Below the pieces are notes generated by a model. That model was given only the letters and a program-made list of their open reading frames with translations. It was not told the origin of the DNA and did not search any database. The position numbers and the translations under genes were made by a program. A DNA stretch of 64,000 nt from Tetragonia tetragonoides. Taxonomy: Eukaryota > Streptophyta > Magnoliopsida > Caryophyllales > Aizoaceae. This document shows positions 10,596 through 20,359 of this stretch, piece after piece (the stretch's first letter is position 1; each line of letters starts with the position of its first letter). The stretch is from positions 20,461,501 to 20,525,500 of the forward strand of contig CM076140.1 in NCBI GenBank assembly GCA_038025085.1, read 5' to 3'.

Positions 10596-11075
10596 TATTT
10601 TATAGTGTTCTTAATGCTTAACAACAGTCCTTAGGACTGTCATTAACATTTGCCTTAAAAAAATATGAACAAACTTATTGATTCGCACAAAACCAAGCCA
10701 ATGTTGGAATGTCCGCCCAATGTTATATATGAACGCACTATAACATAACGAGGAATAAAAAACAAACTTAAGAATTGGATATCATGGTATCACATGATCA
10801 ATACTATCAAGAATTTACCAAAGTCAAAACATGACATCACTCACACTAATTAGACAAACCAAGTTCTCCTTTTTGCCACAGCCTGATATACAAAGTCGAC
10901 CAATTAAACGATCATGGAGATTTACTGTTTCCACAGATATGTTATCATGCGATGTAAATTAAATATCACGTTTGTAAGTTATCACAAACATCAGCCAACA
11001 AGCAAGTATTGACGAATCAAAAACCAAATCAGATCATACGAACACTATGCCCAAAAATTAAATACGTCATAAGAT

Positions 11076-11533
11076 TGTTATATCTAGGGCATATTAAATA
11101 TGTAGATATGTATGAAATAAATTAGATTATGAAAAACCTGGTTGAAGAACCAATGTTAATCCGAGCCCAACAAATGTCGTTGTCTCCTTAAGACGTATTT
11201 ACCCCCTCTCGGTGCCCAAGGTGTTGAGTAAACGCCTCCCAGGATAGAACGGATTCGTCTTTAATGGAAGTGGCACTTCAATCCATTAAAGCTCCATCGA
11301 ATACCACCAATGTCAATACTCAGAGATTTTGTAAATAAGGAGAAAGTTTTTTTCTGTAAAACAACCGTCCTTTTTCAAATGGGCCTTTGGGTTATTTATA
11401 CTGCTAGAAAAGGTAGTTATCCCAAGTCAGTTATTTTAATTTTAACAAATAGATAAAAAAATAAATAAAGATAATTTCATTTTATTTATTTAACAATTTT
11501 CTAATTCATACAAATAGGGACATATTTCCAACA
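11076..11533 (-). repeat. 5' LTR of copia element B
   Basis: This 458-base copy of 3047-3499, ending at the TSD TATAG, is the promoter LTR because the element runs leftward. A TATA-like TATAAATAA (minus strand) is at about 11392-11400. The region inside it (10664-11075) is element B leader with no recognised frame. Confidence 0.9.
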
Positions 11534-11639
11534 TATAGTTGGGATGCCATTAATCGTTCTCAAACCGCTCTCCTTGAGTATATGTTGGATGATGGACACT
11601 AACCATACACATTATCTTCCTGCTTCGTAAAGAGCAATT

Positions 11640-12620
11640 AATTCAGCCTGATTTGATGAAATGGCGGTTAAGGTTTGTTTGGTCAATTTTCATGAGATTG
11701 CAGTACCGCCATAAGTGAATATGTATCCTGTCTGAGATTTAGCTTTGTCGGGATCTGATAGGTATCCTGTATCTGCATATCCAATAATTTTAGGATCTAC
11801 ACCTTTGGGATAAAATAATCCCAAGTTTACCGTTCCACGAAGGAAACAAAATAGGTGCTTAATCTCATTCCAATGTCTCCTTGTTGGTGCATTACTGTAT
11901 CTTGCTAAGAGATTCATTGAGATGTTCAATTTACAAACCAAGACAGAACCTTGTTCTTCCTTAATCCTGCATCTCGAACTCTTTTATCAGGTATTGGGTC
12001 GTTCTTTCGATTTCATCAGGAGTCCCGATAATATTCAAATCATCAACATATACCGACATGATTGTGAATCCAGATTTAGATCGTTTAATGAAGACACATG
12101 GGGAGATTTGATCATTTTTGTAACCTTTTCTTATGAGATATTGACTTAAACGGTTATACCACATCCGCTCTGACTGCTTTAGACCATATAAAGATATACT
12201 CAAGTACAAATCATGATTTATTGAAACGTTGGCTTCATGCAATTTAAATCCTTCAGGGACTTTCATGTAAATATCAGTGTCAAGTGACCTGTATAAATAA
12301 GCAGTCACAACATCCATTAGGCGCATTTGTAGTCCTTGACAATTGGCCATACTAATCAGAATTCTCAACATAGTTGCATCAACAACGGGAGAATATGTTT
12401 CATCACAGTCAAAACCTGGCTTCTGAGAAAAACCTTGAGCTACAAGTCTTGCCTTGTATCTTACAACTTTGTTTTTCTCATTTCTTTTTCGTACGGATAT
12501 CCATTTGTATCCAACGGGCTTTACCCCTTTTGGGTTTGGACTAATATATGGCCCTAAAACTTGTCGTTTTTCAAATGAGTTTAATTCTGCTTGCATTGCT
12601 TCTTTCCATTTTGGCCAATC
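11640..12620 (-). pseudogene. Element A reverse transcriptase and first part of RNase H
   Basis: The minus frame 12596-11961 carries a copia reverse transcriptase (YKARLVAQGFSQ, then MDVVTAYL, and YVDDLNIIG as the active site, about residues 177-185). After a break, 11941-11690 continues with the connection and RNase H start (ARYSNAPTRRHWN, GYADTGYLSDPDKAKSQTGY). The break between the two frames and stops after 11690 show loss of function. Element B lies immediately to the left, splitting the RNase H. Confidence 0.85.
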
Positions 12621-13560
12621 ATTTCGTTGACGACATTCATCGATTGATTTTGGTTCAATGTCATCCTCATTGTTGACTATCTCTGTGGCAACTGTGTATG
12701 CAAATACGTCGTCAATCTCAATCTCTTTTCTATTCCATTTCTTTCCATTATAGACATAGTTTATTGTCTATATTTTCATGCTCACTTGAGGTTTCAAGTG
12801 AGATGTTATTATCTTTTTTATTTTCATTTTGATTGACGACATTGCCTACGCTTTACATATGTTCATTTTCTTCCTTATAAGATTGAACATATTTGACATT
12901 CACATTTTTCAACCTTTTTGATTTTCTTGGCTTCAAATCTTTTGAGCCAATTGGTCGACCACACTTTCACTTAATAGTGGAATCCTTTTCAAAGGGTTTA
13001 TAAGAACTTTTTGTAGGGATCTCGATCCTTGCAGGAGCGTTCATGGCTAGGGATATGTGACATTGTCACTTTCTTTATATCCTGTTGAACCCTTAATTAT
13101 TTTTATCATCATACTTGTGCCAGGATGACCCAAATGGTTATGCCACAGAGAGCATAATTTTACCAATTGTTTGGACACTATTTTAATTTCAATGGGATTA
13201 ATGTACGTATAGTACATTCCCCAAGAGTACGCTGATATTTTCTAAAATACACACTTCTTGCCAGCTTTAACTGATGTAAGACACATGTACTCCTTTTGGT
13301 CTTCAGTCATGGTTTCCATGTGGTAACCATTCTGACGCATATCTTTAAAACTCAACAAATTTTTTTCGAGATTTACTCGAATATTGTGCGTCTTTTATTT
13401 CAATTTCCATCCCCATAGGGAGCATAACACGCGCCTTTTCCGATCCTTCAATTAAATTTGCAAATTGCCAATGGTGTTAACGTTTGCCTCGATTGTTTCA
13501 ATTGGGTGAAATAATCTTTATTCCTCAGGATTATGTGTGTCGCAGCACTGTCAATTAGAC
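12621..13560 (-). pseudogene. Element A protease/pre-integrase debris; integrase core missing
   Basis: Read on the minus strand, the sequence shows a protease-like LIDSAATHII near 13550, a pre-integrase HLGHPGTSMM near 13130, and then the GRPIGSKDLKPRKSK segment near 12960 that normally follows integrase. The roughly 1 kb integrase core expected between the last two is gone. Many stops interrupt the frames. This is a deletion derivative. Confidence 0.65.
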
Positions 13561-13787
13561 ACTTGATCGCTAATTCCATTTCGCAAGTTTATATCTTCAC
13601 TAAAATAAATAAATATTAGATTAGTGATTAATTAAACACACTGATTTTTATTTTAATACAAAATTATTACATCCATTGATAGTCCAATACTTGTTAAAGC
13701 ATTTATTTAAATAAAACATAACTAAACACTCATAATTAAACGCACAACATAAACACACATAATTAATACGAATTATTTAAGGCAAGT
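13561..13787. other. Element A, uncoded AT-rich stretch
   Basis: This stretch of AT-rich DNA lies between the protease traces and the gag zinc knuckle. I see no reading frame or motif in it. It is probably decayed or inserted sequence in element A. Confidence 0.4.
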
Positions 13788-14740
13788 TTAATTAATGCCT
13801 AGGTTGGCAAGATCATTCTCATCATTGTCCATGAAATAGTCAGAAACATCAAGGCTTGGCACATTCTGAGGGCCTTCATCCACAAAGTTGACCTCAACAT
13901 TTTTCTCTTTGCCTTTATGGGAATCTTGATATAATTCCACAAAATGCTTGGCTGTTCGACATTGTTTTGCAAAATGGCCCTTGATGCCACATTTGAAACA
14001 TGTCACATTTTGCTTCCCTATTGATCTAGTCCTTTGCTGGTTTATTTGTTTGCCTTTTCGTTGAAATGACGATGCTGACCTTTGTTGAAATTATTGCCTC
14101 AAAATTTATTATTTTTCATTTGGCGGACTTGTTCACCCGTTTTGTGGCATGTGCCTCGGGCACTGCACTAGTTCCAACAGGCCTCATGTTATGATTCTGC
14201 ATGAGCAACTGATTATTGCTTAGCCACCAATAGCACAGATATTAGTTCAGTGTATTTTTTGAAACCTCTTTCTCAATACTGCTGTTGTAGTAGCATACTA
14301 GAGGCGTGCATGGTGGAATAAGTCCTTTCAAGCATGTCATACTCACTGATATTTTGCCCACATAACTTCATAAATGAAGTTATACGCAGGCTAACAGACT
14401 TGTAGTCCTGAAACCTCAGATTAACCCATTGAAACAAGGCTTATGGCAATAAAACTTGTTCTTTGGGCCCATATCTCTCTTGGAGATTTTGCCACAATTC
14501 TTTTGGATTTTTAACCAGGAGGTATTCATTTTTCAGGTCCTCATGGAGATGACGTCTTAAGAAAATACTGGCCTTAGCTTGGTCTTCCTCTGAGACATTA
14601 TATTTTCCTCAATGGTTTTCTTAAGTTCATTAGCCTTCAGGTGTGCAAGGACATCAACCTTCCATTTGTAGTAGTTCTTCCCAGGCACATCAAGAATTTC
14701 AAATTTTCTCTTAGCAATGTTGTCATTTTCTGGTTAGAAA
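13788..14740 (-). pseudogene. Element A gag with CCHC zinc knuckle
   Basis: In broken frames the minus strand encodes a UBN2-type gag: FEILDVPGKNYYKWKVDVL near the start, LHEDLKNEYLLVKNPKELW further on, and a CCHC knuckle CFKCGIKGHFAKQC at about 14000-13960. Several stops and frame changes separate the blocks. In a working copy gag would form the particle that packages element RNA. Here only a 72-codon zinc-knuckle piece (14006-13788) stays open. Confidence 0.8.
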
Positions 14741-14804
14741 CAAATTGTTAAAGTTAATAAACTGTTGGGGTGCATTGGTTATAAATAAAATTATTATGCA
14801 GTTG

Positions 14805-14890
14805 GTATCACCACGGGAATGAAGCCATAGTGGTCCGAGACTCTTGACACTCAATCAAAAGTGAGGGGTTCGAAAACCCGTTGGTACAAA
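14805..14890 (+). repeat. tRNA-like (SINE head) relic
   Basis: The stretch has an A-box-like TAGTGGTCCGAGA and, about 45 bases on, a B-box-like GGGTTCGAAAACCC that could form a T-arm. No full cloverleaf or clear tail is visible. It is most likely a SINE head fragment inside element A, not a working tRNA gene. Confidence 0.35.
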
Positions 14891-15162
14891 ATATAAAATG
14901 AACAACAATTTTATTTTTTTTGTTTTTTGGCTAATCAATAAACATTTTCTTTGTTGTCTTATCGGAACCTGCAAAACAATCTAATAAAACAGATAAATTT
15001 TTATCTCAAAAGATCTGCAGAACAAATATTAGTTATCAAATATACTAGTAAATATTTTACGAAATACGTCATTGGTACACAAAATACTCCATAAGGATAA
15101 TCCCATACAATGGGTCCAAATTAAGTCAATAGTCCAAAAGAAACAAATACGTAAACTAATTA

Positions 15163-15428
15163 CTCCCTCCGTTCTTTTTTCTCCTAACCACTTTCCTTTT
15201 ACATCCGTTCTTTTTTCTCCTACCCACTTCCCCTTTTAGTAATACTTTGAGTATTAAAAGACCCATTTATCCTTAGTTTTTCTTGTCATCATTACTTTCC
15301 AACCCACTACTAACTCACACTCTCTCTCATGTTAAAATAATGGCAAATAAGAAATTTTTGTTCCAAAAACAGCTCTCATTAAACTCCATGAAAAAAGAAG
15401 TGGATAGGAGAAAAAAAAACGACGGGAG
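15163..15428. mobile_element. Stowaway (Tc1/mariner) MITE
   Basis: The 266-base element starts CTCCCTCCGTTCTTTTTTC and ends with the near-complement GAAAAAAAAACGACGGGAG. TA dinucleotides flank it (15161-15162 and 15429-15430). CTCCCTCCGT ends with a TA target are the hallmark of Stowaway. No coding content. Confidence 0.88.
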
Positions 15429-16494
15429 TATTTTTTTGTGAAACTTACAACATCTTTCTACCTTCATTTAATAGCGTGGGCATAGTTTTATTTTCTTACT
15501 CAACCATCCACTCAAACACTTCTTTCACGTGCAAATTTCCTACAATTTTTAACACTTCTACTAACACACTCTTCCTTCATTCAGTATTTTATCAGTACCG
15601 TTTGTACTTTGCTTTTCTACTGTTATTTTGGGTTGTGACTAAATTATCACATTTCTTGGTGGTTGGTCATTTGGATTTTGTGGGTTGGATAATGACTCAG
15701 ATTTGGAGCCGTGCCGTACATGATGGCGGTTCACATTTTCGGGTTCTTTGGGGCAACCGATGAGGTGTTCTCGGCAGACAATCTCACCCTCTTCCTTTTC
15801 TCGTTTTCGTTTGTTGGGCGGACCTGGCTCCTGACAATGGTCGAGCCTCGGCTCTACTGGGGTGTCGTTCAAGTTTATAAAAACAGGCTTATGAGGTGGT
15901 GGTTGTGGTTCATTAGCTCGGGAGGCTTCTGCCGACGTTGACGTACTAGTCGACGTGAGATTTGGTTGTGGTTGGGGGACGATATTCGGGTAAAGAATGA
16001 TTCAGAAAGGTACGTGATTTCGCTCGATGATGACGTATATGGGTAAGTAGTAAATACCGATTACGACGGTATTGATTTCATGACTTTGGTGACTCATAGT
16101 GGTATCAAAACTAACGTAAAACTATATGGCTAGAAAATTTAGTAATCTAGTTTTGAGTTTCTGATGTAGAGGATCCGAATTATATTCGGCAACTACAAAG
16201 CATACTACTTCAAAACTTAGAATATTTTGGAATAAGTTTGTATTTTACCTTTTGGAGTTTCGAGTTAGGTCGTGCTGATAACGTGTTAAATGATAGTTCA
16301 GCAGGGGAAATTGAAAGTGGGAGTGAAAGCTTACGGAATGTTTGCTTTTTCACCCGTTGCATTTTCTCATTACAACATTGGCCTATTTTTAGGCAAGTGA
16401 ATATGAGATTTACTACACAAGCATAATAAAACATCATTATTGGTCTCAAGTGAGTCGTTCATCTATTCTAGCGTGTGAAAATTACAACAGTTCC

Positions 16495-17403
16495 TTATTT
16501 TTGGGATAGAAATAAATGGTATTGGATACTGATTTTGAGAATTGGAATTGAATCCAACTGCTACACACTAATATATGTGTCCAAGTCCATATAAAAATTC
16601 GAATTTGTATTCCTGGTCAATTTGTGGCAAGCCAATTTGAACCAATATGTACTGAGCTTTGATAACATAATAACCATGGAGAAAACTCATCAGCATCTAC
16701 TAATTCTACAGTGCAAAACTAAGGTCTCACTAATTGGTTTGCAGTTTAGTTGCGAACAAAATGCAAGTATTCAGGAAGTGGCAGAATTAGTGCTTTGCCT
16801 TTTTGATTTACATTGGAAGTGAGAACTTTGGTGATTGCATAACTTGCATTTGCTTACATAGGCACGGGAGCTTTTGTACATCTTGCAATAGAGGGGAATA
16901 ACTTTCTAAGAAGTGACAATTATGATCACACTATGACAAGTGATGAGTTCGATCACATAATTTTTATAATCTATGAGACTATGATTGTCTGAAATCGAAT
17001 TGAGAATAAGTTTATAATGGGTACCCAATCTGTTCTGATTGCGACAAGTAAGGAATCAGATTTGGAATTTGTTTGTATCGATTCCTATTTTATGGATCGG
17101 ATTTGGACCCGTCAGTCTAGTTGCGATTCTGATTTTTATATTGGGTATCCCAATATTTCTACTTGCCTTTAACAAGGGGTGATGGTCAAGAGGTGCAAGT
17201 TTATTCTTCACTTCTAAGTGGTTTGGTAAGGTGAAGTCACGGGTTCAATATATCATTCTTTCATATCTAGTATGTTCTTGTAACTTACGACTATTAAGAA
17301 GTACTTGGCCGCCAATCACTTCCAGATAACTAAAAGGAGCACCTTATCATGAAGTTATGAATTGTCTAGTCAATGAAAACTCCTCTATTGAATGCTTGAA
17401 TAA
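16495..17403. other. Intergenic DNA with a possible SINE fragment
   Basis: This is AT-rich DNA without a convincing gene. At about 17178-17255 a TGGTCAAGAGG and a later ACGGGTTCAAT resemble pol III A and B boxes, so a degraded tRNA-derived SINE may be present. The 16622-16822 open frame has no recognised similarity. Confidence 0.35.
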
Positions 17404-17807
17404 CCATGTGATGCACATGTAATCGTGCATATTTTAGGGTATTTTTTCCTTAATTTTAGTTAGCTTTGATCACTTTAGTTTGTGTTTTACATAGATTAGT
17501 TTTATTTTCTATCTTCTAGATTACGTTTCCTTGGTCTTTGTGGTTTTTGAGCATTTTGTAGGTGTATCCGAGAACCCCGGAGCGAGGACCCGAAGGTAGA
17601 AGCCACGAGGAGACCGAACCAAGCGAAGACCACCAGTAGCCTGAAGAAAACGGGCTAGAGGGGCGTTTTCTCCAGAAAAACGGCCCCTCCAGCCTCCTCT
17701 TCCCAACTGCCAATTTTCCAAAAAACGGCCCCCTCCAGAAAAACGGTCACCCCGTTTTTCCTTGGAGGGGCGTTATTGTGCGCTTTTTGGCCCCAAGCCT
17801 CTCCGCC

Positions 17808-17815
17808 TATAAATA
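17808..17815 (+). promoter_or_regulatory. TATA box of solo LTR D
   Basis: TATAAATA lies downstream of a GC-rich block with repeated AAAACGG..CCCTCCAG motifs (17650-17780). It would be the U3 promoter and fixes the LTR orientation as plus. A CT-rich microsatellite follows at about 17985-18000. Confidence 0.6.
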
Positions 17816-18420
17816 GCTTCTTTTCTTATTTTTTCGGGGTTATCTCATCTTAGCCTAATTTTCTAGGGTTCTTGAACAAACACTCTCAACTAGTGAGATT
17901 AGTATTCTTAGTGAGTGAAAAACCTTGATAATTAGTGTTAATCTACTCTTTAATCTTCTCTTAACACTTGTTTGTAAGTTTTCTCTTCTCTCTCTCTCTC
18001 TTTCTATCAATATTGCAAGTTTGAACCTTTGTTTTTGAATGTTAATGGTTATTGGTATTATGATGTTGATTATGCTTAATCCCATGACTAACGAGTAGTC
18101 TCCTATCTAGGATTGGGGATTAAGCCCCATTATACTTTATTAATGTGTGAATGACCCCTTTCTCTTGATTTTGTGGTGAAAACTTTAATGTTGATATTGA
18201 GTATGCTAGGTGTTTGATAAAATTCTTGAGAGAGTATTTTGTCTTAATTCTTGTCTATTGTGGCTTAATATTGAGAAGTGTGGCTTAATATTGAACCGTT
18301 GATATCAAACTAGTCAATGCATCATGAAAATAGTTGGGTTGATTAGTGGTTTGTTAATCATCTTATGCTTGTCATCTTATATGCCTAATTACCACGAAAG
18401 TAGGAGTTTAGCATGTTAGA

Positions 18421-19022
18421 TAGGGATAGCAGTGGGGCGGGTAAAGGTGGGTACCGCCCCGCATCCGCCTCAGTTGGGGCGGGGATGGAGGAGCGCTAGG
18501 TGGGGATGGGGCAGGGATGGTTTTGGTAAAGCAAAACCGCCGTGGGGATGGGCGGAGGTGGTTTGCCTTCTTCCCCCGGTGGATACCCGTCGGAGCCTCG
18601 CCCCACCTTATACCCGCTTACCCGCCCCACCTCATACCCATCTACCCCGCCTCATACCCACATAAAAATAAAAAAGTGTAAAATATAATATATAAAATAT
18701 TATTTTACCAAATATATAAAAACTGTCTACTGCTATTGCTTATCAAAAAGTTCAAAATTTTCCTTGCAAATTATCTTAGGGTGAATTTGAGGTAGATGCA
18801 AATGTGGGCTTTGTTTGTTTTCGGGCGGGTATAGAGCAGATATGGATACCCTCCCGATAAATGGAGCGGAGGTGGATACCCTCCAGGTAAGTGGGGCGGG
18901 AGTGGATTTGAGATTTCCAACCCGTGGCGGGGATGGGGCGGGTGGCGGAATTAAAATACCCAGGTGGGTATGGGGATAGATCAACATATATCCACTACCG
19001 CCCCGCCCCATTGCCATCCCTA
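18421..19022. mobile_element. Ac-like hAT MITE in solo LTR D
   Basis: The ends are TAGGGATAGCAGTGGGG and the complement of TAGGGATGGCAATGGGG. A perfect 8-base TSD ATGTTAGA flanks the element (18413-18420 and 19023-19030). TAGGGATG ends with an 8-base target match the Ac branch of hAT. Inside are GC-rich repeats (GGGGCGGGGATGG). The 18432-18665 and 18733-19101 frames come from these repeats and are not genes. Confidence 0.88.
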
Positions 19023-19272
19023 ATGTTAGATGTCTATTATCCCTTGAGAGAGGGTGATAGTTAATTTGTTTGTGGATGATAACCCATTGAGTCTCTATCA
19101 TAACCTAAGGGGATAGTTGTTTCACATTGTTAAGTATAGTGGGGTGGAAACCCCAATTCTAGTGTTTTAGTCCATCGAATTAAACCATCATTATTTGATA
19201 TTTAGATTGTTTTCATTAGTTGATAAAGTAGATAATTAGACAAAAATAAATTGAAAACCCCAATTTGCTTAG

Positions 19273-19949
19273 TGATAGAATGCACTAGCTTAGACACAAG
19301 AAGGGGGGTTGAATTGAATCTCCAATTTTTCGGCTAAATCTAACTTCTAGAAGGAATGGACCAACCTAAGGAACAGGGTTCCCTTAGATGTTCCAATTTA
19401 GACAGTTTTATAGACGAAAAGCGTAAGAATTGTAGATCAAGGGAGACACAATGTTTTTAGCGTGTAAACCATCCAAGGCTCAATTTGGATGTAAAACCAC
19501 GACCTACTACTCCGTAGGATTTGAACAACTACTTGTTGTATTACTCGAGCCAATCTCTCGTACAAGCCTAACTCTAAGCTTAAGTACAAATGCACACCAT
19601 ACTCATGGTGCCAACAACTCACAAACTTACTCAAGTTTTGAGCTTTCTCTCACTAGCTAACTCTAGCTATGAATAACTCTCTTAAGACGAATACATGTGA
19701 TTAACCTTTGAATGCTTCATGCTTAAGCTAATAAAAGGTTACAAAGATATCCTAAGCACCAACTCTTAATTAAGGAAGATAAAATAACCAAAGAAACTTG
19801 AAAAGAAGTTCGTTTGGAAAATGTATGAAAGCACGAGTTGAGTAGAGAAGAGAAGGGAAGGAGGTTTATAAGGGTTTTAGAAATGCTTTTCTAAAATACT
19901 TTGTGGCTTAACTCCTTGAGGAAAATCAGATGCCCTTGCCCCATTTACA
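19273..19949 (-). repeat. 3' LTR of Sirevirus C, U3 part missing
   Basis: This matches 28805 to about 29470 of the 5' LTR. It then stops at CCCCATTTA, where the 5' copy continues into its TATA box, and joins the polypurine tract directly. Roughly half the LTR, all of the U3 and the promoter, is gone. Either an internal deletion or a defective integration would explain it. Confidence 0.82.
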
Positions 19950-19985
19950 TTTCCCCTTTTTTGATGATGACAAACTAATTGTGCT
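19950..19985 (-). other. Polypurine tract region of Sirevirus C
   Basis: On the minus strand this reads TTAGTTTGTCATCATC followed by AAAAAAGGGGAAATG. The TCATCATCAAAAAAGGGG form is characteristic of Sirevirus polypurine tracts and would prime plus-strand DNA synthesis. It supports both the lineage and the orientation. Confidence 0.75.
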
Positions 19986-20359
19986 TATGCTTCAATAAGA
20001 TCAGTGCGCTATCAACATGAGTTTAGTCCAATACAAAACAATCATTCAAGAGGGACATAACAGGCCAATGAGATTAGATAAGTTCACCAATAGTTCGTTA
20101 GTATAAACATGATAGGAACTAATACTAACATTGAGCTTAACATAACTAGATAAGTTTAAGCACATACATAAACTTTCTCCTTTTGTCATAATCAAAAAGT
20201 GAACGCAATATAACACATGAAGCATCCACAAAGAATTACAGCTAAGTTATGCTACATCCGCACCAACTGGGGTACTATCATACAAGAAGACTACAAACAA
20301 ACTAACTCAAACCAAGAGTTTAGTGATATTGGCCATCCAAAAGCAATAAAATAAGATAA

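Larger units (their letters stand above)
8214..10654. mobile_element. MULE-type element 1 (outermost of three nested)
   Basis: The termini are GGGTTTTGCTAATGACAG on the left and the complement of GGCAAATGTTAATGACAG on the right. A 9-base TSD flanks it (TTAAAAACA at 8205-8213, TTAAAAAAA at 10655-10663, one mismatch). Just inside each end is a palindrome: ACAGCCCT-A-AGGGCTGT on the left and ACAGTCCT-T-AGGACTGT on the right. A 9-base TSD fits Mutator-like elements. Without its insert it is about 0.8 kb and encodes no transposase. Low-complexity open frames at 8643-8933 are not convincing genes. Confidence 0.72.
3047..11533 (-). mobile_element. Ty1/copia element B, inserted in the RNase H region of element A
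   Basis: This 8,487-base copia element on the minus strand has 453- and 458-base LTRs and a perfect TSD TATAG (3042-3046 and 11534-11538). The pol order is protease, integrase, reverse transcriptase, RNase H. Most of gag is absent: a short start-like segment near 7790-7680 runs, through a stop, straight into the protease. The integrase is split by a hAT MITE, the leader by a nested MULE cluster, and the reverse transcriptase has a frameshift. Next to the 5' LTR I see no standard initiator-Met primer site. Confidence 0.92.
14741..16283. other. Element A leader, unusually long, with a tRNA-like piece and a MITE
   Basis: About 1.25 kb without the Stowaway insert separates gag from the 5' LTR, longer than a usual copia leader. 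A tRNA-like segment is at 14805-14890 and a Stowaway MITE at 15163-15428. The rest, including open frames near 15476-15941 on both strands, matches nothing I recognise. Next to the LTR (16271-16283) the minus strand reads CGTTATCAGCACG, a plausible tRNA-Met primer site. Confidence 0.45.
2338..16489 (-). mobile_element. Ty1/copia element A, old and decayed, host of nested insertions
   Basis: This copia element lies on the minus strand and is bounded by LTRs at 2338-2550 and 16284-16489. A perfect 5-base TSD GTTCC flanks it (2333-2337 and 16490-16494). Without later insertions (element B and a Stowaway MITE) it is about 5.4 kb. In element order there is a primer-site-like CGTTATCAGCACG next to the 5' LTR, a gag remnant (14740-13788), traces of protease and pre-integrase (about 13560-13030), then reverse transcriptase and RNase H (12620-11640, ending at 2770-3041). 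The integrase core is missing. All frames contain stops, so the copy is dead. Confidence 0.9.

Noticed and set aside
14805..14890. Candidate tRNA gene
   Set aside because: The A and B box-like parts are present but no complete cloverleaf or acceptor stem forms; it is kept only as a tRNA-like relic.
18432..19101. Pro/Gly-rich frames on both strands
   Set aside because: They come from GC-rich repeats of the Ac-like hAT MITE at 18421-19022.
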